Of a DNA stretch of 35,817 bases, positions 1 through 8,370 are shown piece by piece. Positions within the stretch are counted from its first letter, which is position 1; each line of letters starts with the position of its first letter. Under the pieces are notes generated by a model, which was not told where the DNA came from, made no database searches, and was given only the letters and a program-made list of their open reading frames with translations. The position numbers and the translations under genes are program-made. This DNA is from Chthonomonas calidirosea (GTDB lineage: Bacteria > Armatimonadota > Chthonomonadetes > Chthonomonadales > CAJBBX01): contig DYKI01000030.1 in assembly GCA_020722705.1 (NCBI GenBank), positions 1 through 35,817 of the forward strand, read 5' to 3'.

Positions 1-126
1 GAGGCTCCCGCCGAGCCGCGCTGAGTAAGGGAGGGCGAGGCTCCCGCCGAGCCGCGCTGAGTAAGGGAGGGCGAGGCTCCCGCCGAGCCGCTGAGTAAGG
101 GAGGGCGAGGCTCCCGCCGAGCCGCG
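1..126. repeat. 36-bp tandem repeat, about 3.5 copies
   Basis: The same 36-base unit starts at 1, 37 and 73, and a partial copy starts at 107 and runs to about 126. The third copy lacks two bases (CG), so it is 34 bases long. Each unit carries the short inverted repeat GGCTC-CCGCC-GAGCC, able to form a 5-bp stem with a 5-base loop, followed by a purine-rich segment (GTAAGGGAGGGC). The array ends right before the ribosome binding site of the DUF1501 gene and may extend to the left beyond the window. There are no unique spacers, so it is not a CRISPR array. Function unknown; it could be a variable-number repeat in the 5' leader of the gene. Confidence 0.9.
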
Positions 127-147
127 CCAAGAGGAGGGAAGCACGCA

Positions 148-1530
148 GTGAAAGGTGAGAGGCAAGAGGCAACGCCCCGGAGGTTGAGTGCGAAGCATAT
201 CGAAGCCACCGCAGGAGGTCTGACCCGTCGCCAAGCGCTACAGGCGGCCTTGCTGGGCTCGGCCGGTCTCGCGATCGGGCTTCCCGCCCTTCCTGCGCGC
301 GCCTCGCGTGGGCACGTCGCCGGCAAGGCCAAGTCGGTCATCCAGATCTGGCTGTGGGGAGGTCCGTGCCACATAGACACGTGGGATCCCAAGCCGGACG
401 CCGGTCACGACTATACGGGCGAATACACCAAGCCGATCGCGACGAACGTTGACGGGATTCGCATCAACGAGATGCTGACCGAGCTGGCCAAGGTCGCCGA
501 CAAGTATTCGATCATCAGGAGCATGACCCACGGGAACAACGCCCACGAGACGGCAGCCTACATTGTGCAGACGGGGCACATGCCCGGGGACGGGCAGGTG
601 TGGCCGGGCGTTGGGGCGGTAACGTCGCTGTACAAGGGCTATGATGCCGGATACAAGGGGCTGATCCCGCCCTATGTCGTGCTGACAGAGCTGCAGGGGC
701 GCTTCTCGGAAGCGGGATTCCTGGGCATCAAGGCGAAGCCGTTTGCCACCGGCGGCAACCCTGCCCAGCCGCGCTTCGTGGTCGAAGGCATCGTGGCCGA
801 GGGCATCTCGGACGAACGACAGAAAGATCGCCGCGAGCTTCTGCGCAAGCTCGACACCTTCGGCTCCGCCCTGCGGCGCCATCCCCAGATCGAGGCCGTG
901 GCCGCATCCGAGAATCAGGCCTACGATATGATCCTCGGTGAGGGCCGCAAGGTGTTCGATCTGACGCAGGAGAAGGACGACCTGCGGACAGCGTACGGCA
1001 AGAACACGTTCGGGCAGTCATGTCTGATGGCCCGGCGACTGGTGGAGCAGGGCGTTCCCTATGTGACGATCAACTACAAGGGCTGGGATACGCACAAGCA
1101 GCACTTCCAGACGATGCGGCGCATGCTGCCCGAAATGGACAAGGGCGTAGCGACGCTGATACGCGACCTGGCCGATCACGGGCTCCTGGATAGCACGATC
1201 GTGTGGTGGAGCGGCGAGTTCGGACGGACCCCGCGTGTGCAATGGGAGCCGCCATGGAACGGCGGACGCGGTCACTACGGCGCGGTCTTTTCGGCGATGG
1301 TGGCGGGCGGAGGCTTCAAGGGCGGCCACGTGGTCGGAGCGTCCGATGCGCGTGGCGAGGAAGTCAAGGACCGCCCCGTGTACCCCTGGGACCTGATCAG
1401 AAGCATGTACATGCTGCTCGGGATTGACCCGGACGGCTCATTGCCCCATCCGCAGGGAATCACGGCCCGCGCATGCGTCGGGCCATCCGACGGCGTCAAG
1501 ATTGGCGGACCGCTCCTCGAGATCATGTAG
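148..1530 (+). CDS. DUF1501 domain-containing exported protein
   Basis: A 460-residue protein of the DUF1501 family (alkaline-phosphatase/sulfatase-like fold), common in Planctomycetota, Verrucomicrobiota and Armatimonadota. The start is GTG at 148 behind GAGGAGGG (131-138). Residues about 25-52 form a twin-arginine export signal: LTRRQALQ, a hydrophobic stretch, then LPARA. The conserved N-terminal block WLWGGPCHIDTWDPKPDAGH is present (the family pattern is GG.SH.DTFDPKP), as are the central WDTHKQHF and the C-terminal GEFGRTPR and GRGHYG motifs. Length is normal for the family. The substrate is unknown; members usually sit beside PPC-domain or DUF1549/DUF1553 proteins, and here a PPC protein follows 14 bases downstream, so the two are probably cotranscribed. 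Family assignment is confident; any enzymatic activity is unproven. Confidence 0.93.
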   Translation: MKGERQEATPRRLSAKHIEATAGGLTRRQALQAALLGSAGLAIGLPALPARASRGHVAGKAKSVIQIWLWGGPCHIDTWDPKPDAGHDYTGEYTKPIATNVDGIRINEMLTELAKVADKYSIIRSMTHGNNAHETAAYIVQTGHMPGDGQVWPGVGAVTSLYKGYDAGYKGLIPPYVVLTELQGRFSEAGFLGIKAKPFATGGNPAQPRFVVEGIVAEGISDERQKDRRELLRKLDTFGSALRRHPQIEAVAASENQAYDMILGEGRKVFDLTQEKDDLRTAYGKNTFGQSCLMARRLVEQGVPYVTINYKGWDTHKQHFQTMRRMLPEMDKGVATLIRDLADHGLLDSTIVWWSGEFGRTPRVQWEPPWNGGRGHYGAVFSAMVAGGGFKGGHVVGASDARGEEVKDRPVYPWDLIRSMYMLLGIDPDGSLPHPQGITARACVGPSDGVKIGGPLLEIM

Positions 1531-1544
1531 GGCCGGAGGCAACC

Positions 1545-3803
1545 ATGAGACGAACCTTGCTGCGCACCCTGGTGCCGGCGATCTTGATGACGGTCCTGGC
1601 CGTCGGTGCGCGCTCCCAGCAGCAGCGCCGTAACCCTGAGATCGGTTACGCCTATCCCGCGGGCGGTCGTCAGGGCACCGAGATTGAGATCACCGTGGGC
1701 GGGCAGGCCCTGTTCGGAGCGGAGACGGTATTCGTATCCGGAACGGGCGTTCACGCGCGTGTGTTGGGATACAAGAGGCCGCTCAGCATCGGAGAGGCCA
1801 ACAATCTGCGCGAGCGCATCGAGCAGGCCTATAAGAAGAAGACCGGAAGGGACCGGGCGCCGGGCTTCAGGTTCGGCAACCTGATGGCGCTCCGTGACGC
1901 CGCTCGTGAGGCCGGCATAACCGATGAGCAACTGCGCGCGCTCGAAGAGTTTCGACGCCTGCGAACCGATCCGAAGCGGCAGCCCAACCCACAGCTCGAC
2001 GAGACCCTGAAGCTTCAGGTCTCCATTGACCCCGACGCCGAGCCAGGAATGCGGGAACTTCGAGTCGGCTCGCCCCTGGGGCTGACCAATCCGGTCCGCT
2101 TCTTCGTCGGACGCCTGGCCGAAGTGGCCGAAGTGGAGCCGAACGACCGTCTGCCTGACAGTTGCATCGGCGATGCCATGCCCGTGGTCGTCAACGGTCA
2201 GATCATGCCCGGCGATGTCGACAGGTTCAGCTTCACGGCCCGCAAGGGGATGCATCTTGTGGTTTCGGTTGCCGCGCGCGAGATCGTGCCGTACCTGGCC
2301 GACGCCGTGCCCGGATGGTTCCAAGCGGTGGCTGCTGTGTACGATCGGGACGGAAAAGAGCTTGCCTACGCCGATGACTTCCGGCAGAACCCCGATCCTG
2401 CCCTCGTTGTCGAGATACCGAGCGACGGCGAGTACACGCTGGAGGTGCGCGACTCGATCTACCGCGGGCGCGAGGACTTCGTCTACCGTGTGACCATGGG
2501 TGAGCTTCCCTTCGTCACCGGCGTCTACCCGCTCGGCGTGCGGGCCGGGAGTGCGGCCAAGCTCACACTGAGCGGGTGGAATCTGCCCGTTTCGACAGTG
2601 CCGCTGCGTGCGCAGTCCGTTGGTCAGGTCCCGATCCGGGTGCCCGGCGCCATCGGACCGACACCCGTCGTTGCCGTGGACGACCTCCCTGAAGCAGGCG
2701 AGAAGGAGCCTAACGATCGGGCCGACAAAGCCCAGCGTCTTGCCGTTCCCGTGGCGGTCAACGGGCGCATTGACCGACCGGGAGACGCTGACCTGTACGC
2801 AGTCCAGGGCCGCAAGGGCACGAGGCTCGTCGTTGAGACGGTCGCTCGCAGGCTGGGAGCTCCAACCGACACCGTCGTGACCGTCAGTGACGCCAAAGGC
2901 CGCCGGATCGCGTTCAGCGACGATTGGGAGGACCGTGGCGCCGGGCTGGTCACCCACCATGCGGACTCCTATGCGGTCGCTGTCTTGCCTGCCGACGGCT
3001 CCTACACCATCCGCGTGGCCGACGCGCAGGGAAGGGGTGGGGCGGAGTTCGCCTATCGCCTGCGCATTGCGCCGCCCAGGCCCGATTTCGAGCTTCGTGT
3101 CACGCCGGCGAGCATAGGCGTACGCGCCGGAACGTCGGTCCCGATCACGGTGTTCGCCTTGCGCCGCGACGGTTTCGACGGCGAGATAGCGCTCGCGCTC
3201 AAGGATGCCCCATCCGGACTCGTGCTCTCGGGTGGCCGCATCCCAGCGGGAGCCGGCAAAGTGCGCTTGACTCTCACGGCGGCGCCGCGTGAACCGATGG
3301 AGCCGGTGAGGCTGTCGCTTGAGGGCAGCGCCACGATCGGCAATCGGACCGTGACACGGCAGGCCGTCCCCGCTGAGGACATGATGCAGGCATTCGCCTA
3401 TCAGCATCTCGTGCCCGCGCAGGAATGGCTGGTTGCGGTCGCCGGCCGATACTGGCCCGCTCCCGTCATCGCCGGCTCAAACATGACGGTACAGGTTCCG
3501 GTCGGCGGTACGGTGCGCGTCCAGGTCCCGCGCGTTGGCGGACCGCTGGCGCGGCAGGTCGCTCTGGAGCTGAACGACCCGCCCAAGGGCCTCACGCTCG
3601 ACAGCTACGACATGCGCCTCACCGGCGGCACCATCGTGCTCAAGGCCGACACGAAGGCGAAGCCCGGCACGCGCGGCAACCTGATCGTGGACGCTTTCAT
3701 GGTCCGCCAGCCGGGAGCCGGAGCCAGGCCGCGACAGGCCCAGGCGAGGCGCGTCCCCATTGGGTGTCTGCCTGCGATCCCGTTTGAGATCACGGCGCGC
3801 TGA
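1545..3803 (+). CDS. PPC (pre-peptidase C-terminal) domain secreted protein
   Basis: A 752-residue exported protein. The frame is open further upstream, but ATG at 1545 preceded by GGAGG and followed at once by a signal peptide (MRRTLLRTLVPAILMTVLAV) is the natural start. Two PPC-type beta domains are visible, each opened by the EPNDR signature: about residues 195-320 (EVEPNDRLPDS, GDVDRFSF, GEYTLEVRD) and 383-505 (GEKEPNDRADKAQRL, GDADLYAVQGRKGTR, GSYTIRVAD). An N-terminal Ig/IPT-like segment (about 25-95) and further beta-sandwich segments follow to the C-terminus. There is no peptidase catalytic domain. In related genomes such proteins accompany DUF1501 partners, as here. The likely role is binding or scaffolding outside the cytoplasm; this is inference. 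Confidence 0.9.
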   Translation: MRRTLLRTLVPAILMTVLAVGARSQQQRRNPEIGYAYPAGGRQGTEIEITVGGQALFGAETVFVSGTGVHARVLGYKRPLSIGEANNLRERIEQAYKKKTGRDRAPGFRFGNLMALRDAAREAGITDEQLRALEEFRRLRTDPKRQPNPQLDETLKLQVSIDPDAEPGMRELRVGSPLGLTNPVRFFVGRLAEVAEVEPNDRLPDSCIGDAMPVVVNGQIMPGDVDRFSFTARKGMHLVVSVAAREIVPYLADAVPGWFQAVAAVYDRDGKELAYADDFRQNPDPALVVEIPSDGEYTLEVRDSIYRGREDFVYRVTMGELPFVTGVYPLGVRAGSAAKLTLSGWNLPVSTVPLRAQSVGQVPIRVPGAIGPTPVVAVDDLPEAGEKEPNDRADKAQRLAVPVAVNGRIDRPGDADLYAVQGRKGTRLVVETVARRLGAPTDTVVTVSDAKGRRIAFSDDWEDRGAGLVTHHADSYAVAVLPADGSYTIRVADAQGRGGAEFAYRLRIAPPRPDFELRVTPASIGVRAGTSVPITVFALRRDGFDGEIALALKDAPSGLVLSGGRIPAGAGKVRLTLTAAPREPMEPVRLSLEGSATIGNRTVTRQAVPAEDMMQAFAYQHLVPAQEWLVAVAGRYWPAPVIAGSNMTVQVPVGGTVRVQVPRVGGPLARQVALELNDPPKGLTLDSYDMRLTGGTIVLKADTKAKPGTRGNLIVDAFMVRQPGAGARPRQAQARRVPIGCLPAIPFEITAR

Positions 3804-3810
3804 GCCGTCG

Positions 3811-5523
3811 GTGCTCCCGAAGCGCGTGCTCGCAACTGGGGCCATAGCCTTGATGGGGGTGTTCGGCACCGCGATGTCCTTCCACCCGCCCGAGGGGCAG
3901 GGGAAACCGGGTGCCGGGGTCTATCGGGCTTCGAGCTTCGGAGTCGTCGGCGATGGGGTCACCGACGACGGACCCGCCATCGGACGCCTGCTCGAAGCTG
4001 CGATGCGAGCGCCGGGCGCGCGCATCGTCTTCGATGAGCGCAAGACCTACCACGTCGCCGGCGCCGCGTCGCGCTATGTCCTCGACATTGCCGGCGCGGA
4101 TGGTATGACCATTGATGGCCAGGGCTCGACCTTCGAACTGGGTCCCCGTGTTCGGTTCATGCGGCTGCGCAACTCGCGCCGCGTGTCCGTGCGTCGGCTG
4201 AACGTTGACTTTCGGCCCGTTCCCTTTGCCGATGGCGTGGTCACGGGCGTGGATGCAGAGCGACGGAGGCTGGATGTCCGCATCAGCGGAGATGCCGGCT
4301 CGGTCTGTGGCGGGCCGACGCACGACGATGGCGAGCAAGCCTTCTTCGGGATGCTCTGGACGGATGGTCCCTACGGGGCGGAGAGCCGCCATTTTTGGAT
4401 TGAGCGTGTGGAACCCGGCGAAGCGCCGAACACGGTCCGTGCCTATGCCGCGCCGGAGTTCACCGAGTTTGCCGATCTGCGCGGGAAGACCTGGCGCATC
4501 AGCCTGCCCGTCCCCGGCATCGCCCACCGTTACGGTCCCGGAGCCTGCTTCGGAATACGCGACAACAATACCGTGACCTTCGAGGATGTCGAGCTGTGGT
4601 CGGCTCCATGGATCGGCTTCGAAGTGGCGAGGAACTCAGGCAACGTAACGTTCCGACGGGTTCACATACGACCCAAGCCTGGCTCGGGGCGACTCATGTC
4701 CACCTGCCGCGACGGATTCCATGTCAAGGGAAATCGTGGCCGCCTGCTGTGGGACGGCTGCATTGTCACCGGCATGACCGACGACGCGTTCAACATTTCG
4801 ACACACAGCAGTGAGGTCTCGCACATCCTATCTCCGGATCGGGTCGAGGTGAGGCAGCGTTTCCCTCTGCTTCATATCCCATGGCGGAAGGGCGCTGAGC
4901 TGGTTGCGGTTGATGGGCGCACCAGTCGTCTTCTGGGGCGCAGCAGGGTCACCGCTGTCAAAGTTGGCCCTGAGCCTGAACCCATTCAGGGCGAGCCTGC
5001 TGCGCCGCTGTCGGAGCTGACGCTTGAACGCCCGATCGCCGGTCTCGACGTCGGAACCACGGTTTGGGACGCGAAATCCGCCAATCCGAACACGACTCTG
5101 CGCCGATGCCATATCGAGATGAGCTGCCGGATGCAGTCGCCTGTGACGATGGAAGACTGCGATGTGACGGCGCTCCTGTGGTTCTATTCGGAGCCCATCG
5201 AGGGACCGTACCCGGGTCCCGTAGTCGTGCGCAACTGCACACTTCGGAGGGGCCGAGGCAACCCTGTCCATGCGGTGATCGTCTCGGGCGGTCCCGCAGA
5301 TCGAGACGCTGCGGGATCAGCCTCCGGACCGCGCGCCATTCACGACATCACGTTCGAGAACAACCGCATCTACGGCGGCTTCGTCGTCGAGGGGGTCGAG
5401 GGGCTGCGCATCGTCAAGAACCGGTTTCCGGAACCGGGCGCGCCATTCGTTCTCAATGGCAACCGGCACCAGCAGGTCTCAGGCAACACCGATGCCGCAG
5501 GCAGGCCGACGCCGAACCCGTAG
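3811..5523 (+). CDS. Secreted right-handed beta-helix protein (pectate lyase superfamily)
   Basis: About 570 residues. GTG at 3811 is chosen because it is followed by a clean signal peptide (MLPKRVLATGAIALMGVFGT); an upstream in-frame ATG at 3760 would overlap the preceding gene by 44 bases and add a charged, non-signal leader. The mature N-terminus has the pectate-lyase-3 entry motif SFGVVGDGVTDDGPAIGRLL, and short repeating beta-strand turns follow (MTIDGQGSTFEL, VTFEDVELWS, NVTFRRVHIRP, ITFENNRIYGG). This fold is used by polysaccharide lyases and hydrolases. No catalytic residues can be assigned, so the substrate is open. It lies 7 bases after the PPC gene and ends one base from the convergent gene at 5525, leaving no room for a conventional terminator. 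Confidence 0.88.
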   Translation: MLPKRVLATGAIALMGVFGTAMSFHPPEGQGKPGAGVYRASSFGVVGDGVTDDGPAIGRLLEAAMRAPGARIVFDERKTYHVAGAASRYVLDIAGADGMTIDGQGSTFELGPRVRFMRLRNSRRVSVRRLNVDFRPVPFADGVVTGVDAERRRLDVRISGDAGSVCGGPTHDDGEQAFFGMLWTDGPYGAESRHFWIERVEPGEAPNTVRAYAAPEFTEFADLRGKTWRISLPVPGIAHRYGPGACFGIRDNNTVTFEDVELWSAPWIGFEVARNSGNVTFRRVHIRPKPGSGRLMSTCRDGFHVKGNRGRLLWDGCIVTGMTDDAFNISTHSSEVSHILSPDRVEVRQRFPLLHIPWRKGAELVAVDGRTSRLLGRSRVTAVKVGPEPEPIQGEPAAPLSELTLERPIAGLDVGTTVWDAKSANPNTTLRRCHIEMSCRMQSPVTMEDCDVTALLWFYSEPIEGPYPGPVVVRNCTLRRGRGNPVHAVIVSGGPADRDAAGSASGPRAIHDITFENNRIYGGFVVEGVEGLRIVKNRFPEPGAPFVLNGNRHQQVSGNTDAAGRPTPNP

Positions 5524-5524
5524 C

Positions 5525-6682
5525 TCAACGCGCGCCGAACACTGACCTGACCGCTTCCAGATACCCCATGCCCGTTTCGGTGTCCGGCTCAAGGCAGCTT
5601 CCCTCGGTCCACTCGTTCCAGCAGTTGATGTTCAGTATGCGGTCCTCAGGCGGCCTCACGGCCAATCGGTCGCGGATGATCTCGAGGGCTTCCCTGAACC
5701 TCTCCGGAGTATTGCCTCCGATGGTGTTGGTGAACGGGTAGCCGAAGTTGCCGAACGGATCGTCCTGGTGGGCTCTGGGGCTCGAATCCCAGCCGACGCT
5801 CGCGTTCGGGTAGTACGGAACGCCGAACATGCGCTCCGCCTCATCCCAGTAGCTAAGGTACGCGTCCCGAACATGGTTGTAGTCGGTCACCTGATCGGGC
5901 AGCGGCACATGGTGTATCCAGACGTACGAGGTGACCGAGTCGAACCCGAGACGCTCGACGATCCCCGCAGGATCGGCGGGAACGGTCTCGCCGGGGAGGA
6001 TCGTCTGGCCCCAGACAACTGCGTTCAAATGGAGTCCCGGGAGCCCTGCAGCGACCGCTCGCGCGCGAAAGGAGTCGAGCGCCTTTCGGGTCGCCTCGAC
6101 CCCGTCGAAGCTCGCAATCAACTTGGTCAGGTCGTAGAACGAAAAGTAGGGTCGGCCGCCGATCGTCCAGTAGGACGGGTGAATGAAGTAGTCGCGGATG
6201 ACGTGCTCGGCAACGGCGGAGAAGGTCGCCGGAGTGATCTTGCCCGGATACAGGAGCCGGTGCTCCGCGCCAAGCCGGTACGGATGGATGTCAATCCAGT
6301 CGTGGTTCGCCCACATGAGCGCGAAGCGCAGCCGGTCGTTGTTGGGAGCGCGCAGGAAGCCCCGATCAATGGGCCGATCGAGGAATGGGCCGTCGTCGTA
6401 GTGGTACCAGTCGAAGATGAACGCCTCGATGCCGTGATCCGCCGCTGCGGCGATCTTCCTGGCCATGACGGCTGGATCCGATTCGTCCTCGTAGCCCCAG
6501 AGCGGCACGCGCGGCTGCCGATGGCCGGGGAACCTGGGCCGCGCCGCCTTGACAAGCTCCCATTCCGACCACTCTGCGCCTTTCAGGGCGGCATTGCGCG
6601 GATCGCCGGGATGGTAGTTGCCGAAGTAGTAGGCGGCAACGCGGCACCCGTGTTCCTTCACATTGTCAGCTTGGACGGTCAT
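5525..6682 (-). CDS. Glycoside hydrolase family 99-like / WbsX-like protein
   Basis: A 385-residue protein resembling the GH99-like WbsX family. The opening strand VAAYYFGNYHPGDPRN, WSEWELVKAARPRFPGH, the helix ending in GIEAFIFDWYHYDDGP, FALMWANHDW, and the late INCWNEWTEGSCLEPD are hallmark blocks; family members end their barrel with a similar NEW-E-G element. The start is ATG at 6682 behind GGGAGG. No signal peptide is evident, so it is predicted cytoplasmic. WbsX-like proteins are found in polysaccharide biosynthesis and degradation loci and their activity is mostly uncharacterised; true GH99 enzymes are endo-alpha-mannosidases/mannanases. It is the last gene of a minus-strand run, 39 bases after the methyltransferase. 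Confidence 0.9.
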   Translation of the reverse strand: MTVQADNVKEHGCRVAAYYFGNYHPGDPRNAALKGAEWSEWELVKAARPRFPGHRQPRVPLWGYEDESDPAVMARKIAAAADHGIEAFIFDWYHYDDGPFLDRPIDRGFLRAPNNDRLRFALMWANHDWIDIHPYRLGAEHRLLYPGKITPATFSAVAEHVIRDYFIHPSYWTIGGRPYFSFYDLTKLIASFDGVEATRKALDSFRARAVAAGLPGLHLNAVVWGQTILPGETVPADPAGIVERLGFDSVTSYVWIHHVPLPDQVTDYNHVRDAYLSYWDEAERMFGVPYYPNASVGWDSSPRAHQDDPFGNFGYPFTNTIGGNTPERFREALEIIRDRLAVRPPEDRILNINCWNEWTEGSCLEPDTETGMGYLEAVRSVFGAR

Positions 6683-6721
6683 GGTCTGCTGCCTCCCTGG
6701 GTCCTGTTGGGTCAGTCTGGG

Positions 6722-7357
6722 CTAACGATGGCTGCCATACACGACGAACGGATGTCCGCTGTGGTCATAGCGGCACCGTTCGACGAATACGCCGTTCCGC
6801 ACGATCTCGTCATGGAAACGGGGATTCTTGTAGATCAGGGTCAGCCTGCGCGGCGTCCGCTCCAGCGAAGCCTCCATGGCGTCCACGGCCTGCCGCATGA
6901 CTCCTTGCGGAAACGGGTTGTACATGTAGACGCACGTGAAGCCGTCGTAGTCGTCGAACACCGAGGCATCCGCCTGAAACAGCTCAACCCTTGCGAGACC
7001 GGCGCGATCGAGATTCCGCCGGGCGATCTCGAGCATCTCTCCGCAGAGGTCGAGACCGGCCACGTGACCGAACGGGAACCGGGCAAGCGTCAGGAGCGCG
7101 CCTCCCTTGCCGCATCCCAAATCCAGTGCGGCGTCGTCGGGACCGATGGGAAGATCGCGCAGCACCCGCTCAAGGTCCGGCCCTCCCGAATAAGCGTGGT
7201 TATGCGCGACCCGCCGATCCAGGCCCAACTGGCGCAAGCTGACCGACGACACGTCTATGCCCTGAGCGCGAAGCTGCCTGCGATGGCGCATGCCGCCGAT
7301 CACTTCGCGCAGCCAGTACCGTGCTGCTTCCCGGTAGGCCGATAGCGGGGCTTTCAT
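6722..7357 (-). CDS. Class I SAM-dependent methyltransferase
   Basis: A 211-residue Rossmann-fold methyltransferase. Motif I is AALDLGCGKGGALLTLA, followed by the acidic end of strand 2 (VAGLDLCGEMLEIARRNL), motif II/III (ARVELFQADASVFDDY) and a motif IV-like FTCVYMYNPFP. The N-terminal 60 residues (ARYWLREVIGGMRHRRQLRAQGID, then LDRRVAHNHAYSGG) form a basic helical cap of the sort seen in small-molecule methyltransferases. Its ATG overlaps the TGA of the preceding Nif3-like gene in an ATGA junction at 7354-7357, indicating translational coupling. The substrate cannot be told from sequence. Confidence 0.9.
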   Translation of the reverse strand: MKAPLSAYREAARYWLREVIGGMRHRRQLRAQGIDVSSVSLRQLGLDRRVAHNHAYSGGPDLERVLRDLPIGPDDAALDLGCGKGGALLTLARFPFGHVAGLDLCGEMLEIARRNLDRAGLARVELFQADASVFDDYDGFTCVYMYNPFPQGVMRQAVDAMEASLERTPRRLTLIYKNPRFHDEIVRNGVFVERCRYDHSGHPFVVYGSHR

Positions 7358-7704
7358 GCCACCGTCGCCGGCGGAAAGGTCACGTCAACATACCCCATGG
7401 GAATGTCCGGATACCGATCCTGAAGGTATCGGGCCATGGCGACCATGGCGGACCGTTCGGCGGCCAAGCGGTCGCCCGACGACGTGCCGCGGTATTGGTC
7501 GCAGAAGGCCGGTTCATGCGTGATGAAGAGGTTCGCCCCGTAGTCGGCGGCCTGCCCGATAGCGGCATTCGTTGCCGTCCATGCGGTTGCGATGCCGACG
7601 ACTTCGGCCTCGGGATCGCCATGCAGGACCTGATCGCACGTCCTGCGCCAGTCCACCCATGTCCCCGCGGACTGGAAATGGCAGAGCACATCCTTGACCT
7701 TCAT
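7354..7704 (-). CDS. Short Nif3-like protein (dinuclear metal-centre family, N-terminal half only)
   Basis: The protein from ATG 7704 is 116 residues: MKVKDVLCHFQSAGTWVDW, then TCDQVLHGDPEAEVVGIATA and ANLFITHEPAFCDQY. These match the N-terminal half of Nif3-like proteins (annotated as GTP cyclohydrolase I type 2 homologues), in which the ITHHP/ITHEP histidine helps bind a two-metal centre. Family members are usually 250-370 residues with a second half carrying further ligands; that half is missing. The frame is open upstream to 8085, but that overlaps the ECF gene antisense-free on the same strand and looks unrelated, so 7704 is preferred. The stop overlaps the methyltransferase start (ATGA). 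It is either a naturally short form or a truncation; a complete metal site is doubtful. Confidence 0.75.
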   Translation of the reverse strand: MKVKDVLCHFQSAGTWVDWRRTCDQVLHGDPEAEVVGIATAWTATNAAIGQAADYGANLFITHEPAFCDQYRGTSSGDRLAAERSAMVAMARYLQDRYPDIPMGYVDVTFPPATVA

Positions 7705-7739
7705 TGCCGGGGCTTGCCTCCCTGCACCGAGTCGCTCGC

Positions 7740-8267
7740 TCAGCCCTCCTCTGTGCCGGCGGAAGGTTGGGAGGATGGGCGGCGTTTCGATAAGGGTACC
7801 GCAGCCGCCGGAGCGATGAGTATCTGGAGGGCGATTCCGGGCGCTCCTGCAAGAATCGAGGCAAGGCCCACGCCGGTCGGCGGCAAGTTCAGGTAGCCGG
7901 CCAGGGAGGTGGTGACGATCCACGTCACGCCGACCCGCGCGGCGATGCCTGCGACCACCGCGAGCCAGACGGGCGCACGGAGCGCACGCGCTCCCGATAC
8001 CACCCCGGCCAGGACCGTCAGCTCGATGCACATGATCACGGCCATCGGAAGCGGCGGCATGCCGGTCATGAGCATGGAGGCCCACGGCGTCAAGACGCCG
8101 ACGAGCATGGCCATGGGTGGCCGCAGCACAAGCGCGCCTAACAGCACCGGCAGGTGCATGGGCAGGAATGTGCGCCCGAGGCCGACCACATGGAACAGGA
8201 TGGGCACCGTGATGCCGAGCGCACAGAACAGCGCGCTCAGGGCCAGTTCCCGCGCCCGGGAGAGCAT
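7740..8267 (-). CDS. ECF transporter S component
   Basis: An integral membrane protein of about 175 residues with five or six hydrophobic segments, resembling substrate-binding S components of energy-coupling-factor vitamin transporters. The diagnostic block is ALSALFCALGITVPILFHVV, followed by FLPMHLPVLLGALVLRP, MLVGVLTPWASMLMTGMPPLP and MAVIMCIELTVLAGVVSG. The conserved fold begins at MLSRARELAL (ATG 8267). The frame stays open to an ATG at 8360, but that extension would be a translated 9-bp repeat (SHM/SDP triplets), so 8267 is preferred; neither start has a strong Shine-Dalgarno sequence. Substrate unknown; the MH-P-LL-G and TGMPPLP blocks resemble those of S components annotated for pyrimidine- or pterin-like compounds. 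No EcfA or EcfT gene is in the window, as is usual for group II systems. Confidence 0.85.
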   Translation of the reverse strand: MLSRARELALSALFCALGITVPILFHVVGLGRTFLPMHLPVLLGALVLRPPMAMLVGVLTPWASMLMTGMPPLPMAVIMCIELTVLAGVVSGARALRAPVWLAVVAGIAARVGVTWIVTTSLAGYLNLPPTGVGLASILAGAPGIALQILIAPAAAVPLSKRRPSSQPSAGTEEG

Positions 8268-8290
8268 GGGGTCGGCGGAAGGAGCAGTAT

Positions 8291-8370
8291 CGGACGGATC
8301 GGACGGATCGGACGGATCGGACGAATGGGACATATGGGACCTATGGGACATATGGGACATATGGGACCTA
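8291..8370. repeat. 9-bp-period tandem array (CGGACGGAT / GGGACATAT units)
   Basis: Nine units with an exact 9-base step start at 8291, 8300, 8309, 8318, 8327, 8336, 8345, 8354 and 8363. The first three are CGGACGGAT, the fourth is CGGACGAAT, and the rest are GGGACATAT or GGGACCTAT. The array thus switches from a TCGGACG core to an ATGGGAC core while keeping register. It lies between the FmdE and ECF genes and contains the FmdE stop codon (8368-8370). Confidence 0.95.

Noticed and set aside
1-126. CRISPR array
   Set aside because: The 36-base unit length is suggestive, but copies are directly joined with no unique spacers and no cas genes are in view.
1275-3407. Long open frame of 710 codons on the minus strand
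   Set aside because: It lies antisense to the DUF1501 and PPC genes, has no recognisable motifs or ribosome site, and its composition (Arg/His/Gly/Val-rich) is that of a shadow of GC-rich coding DNA.
5768-7345. Plus-strand open frame of 525 codons
   Set aside because: It is antisense to the GH99-like and methyltransferase genes, both of which have strong family motifs; the plus-strand product is low-complexity and unlike any protein.
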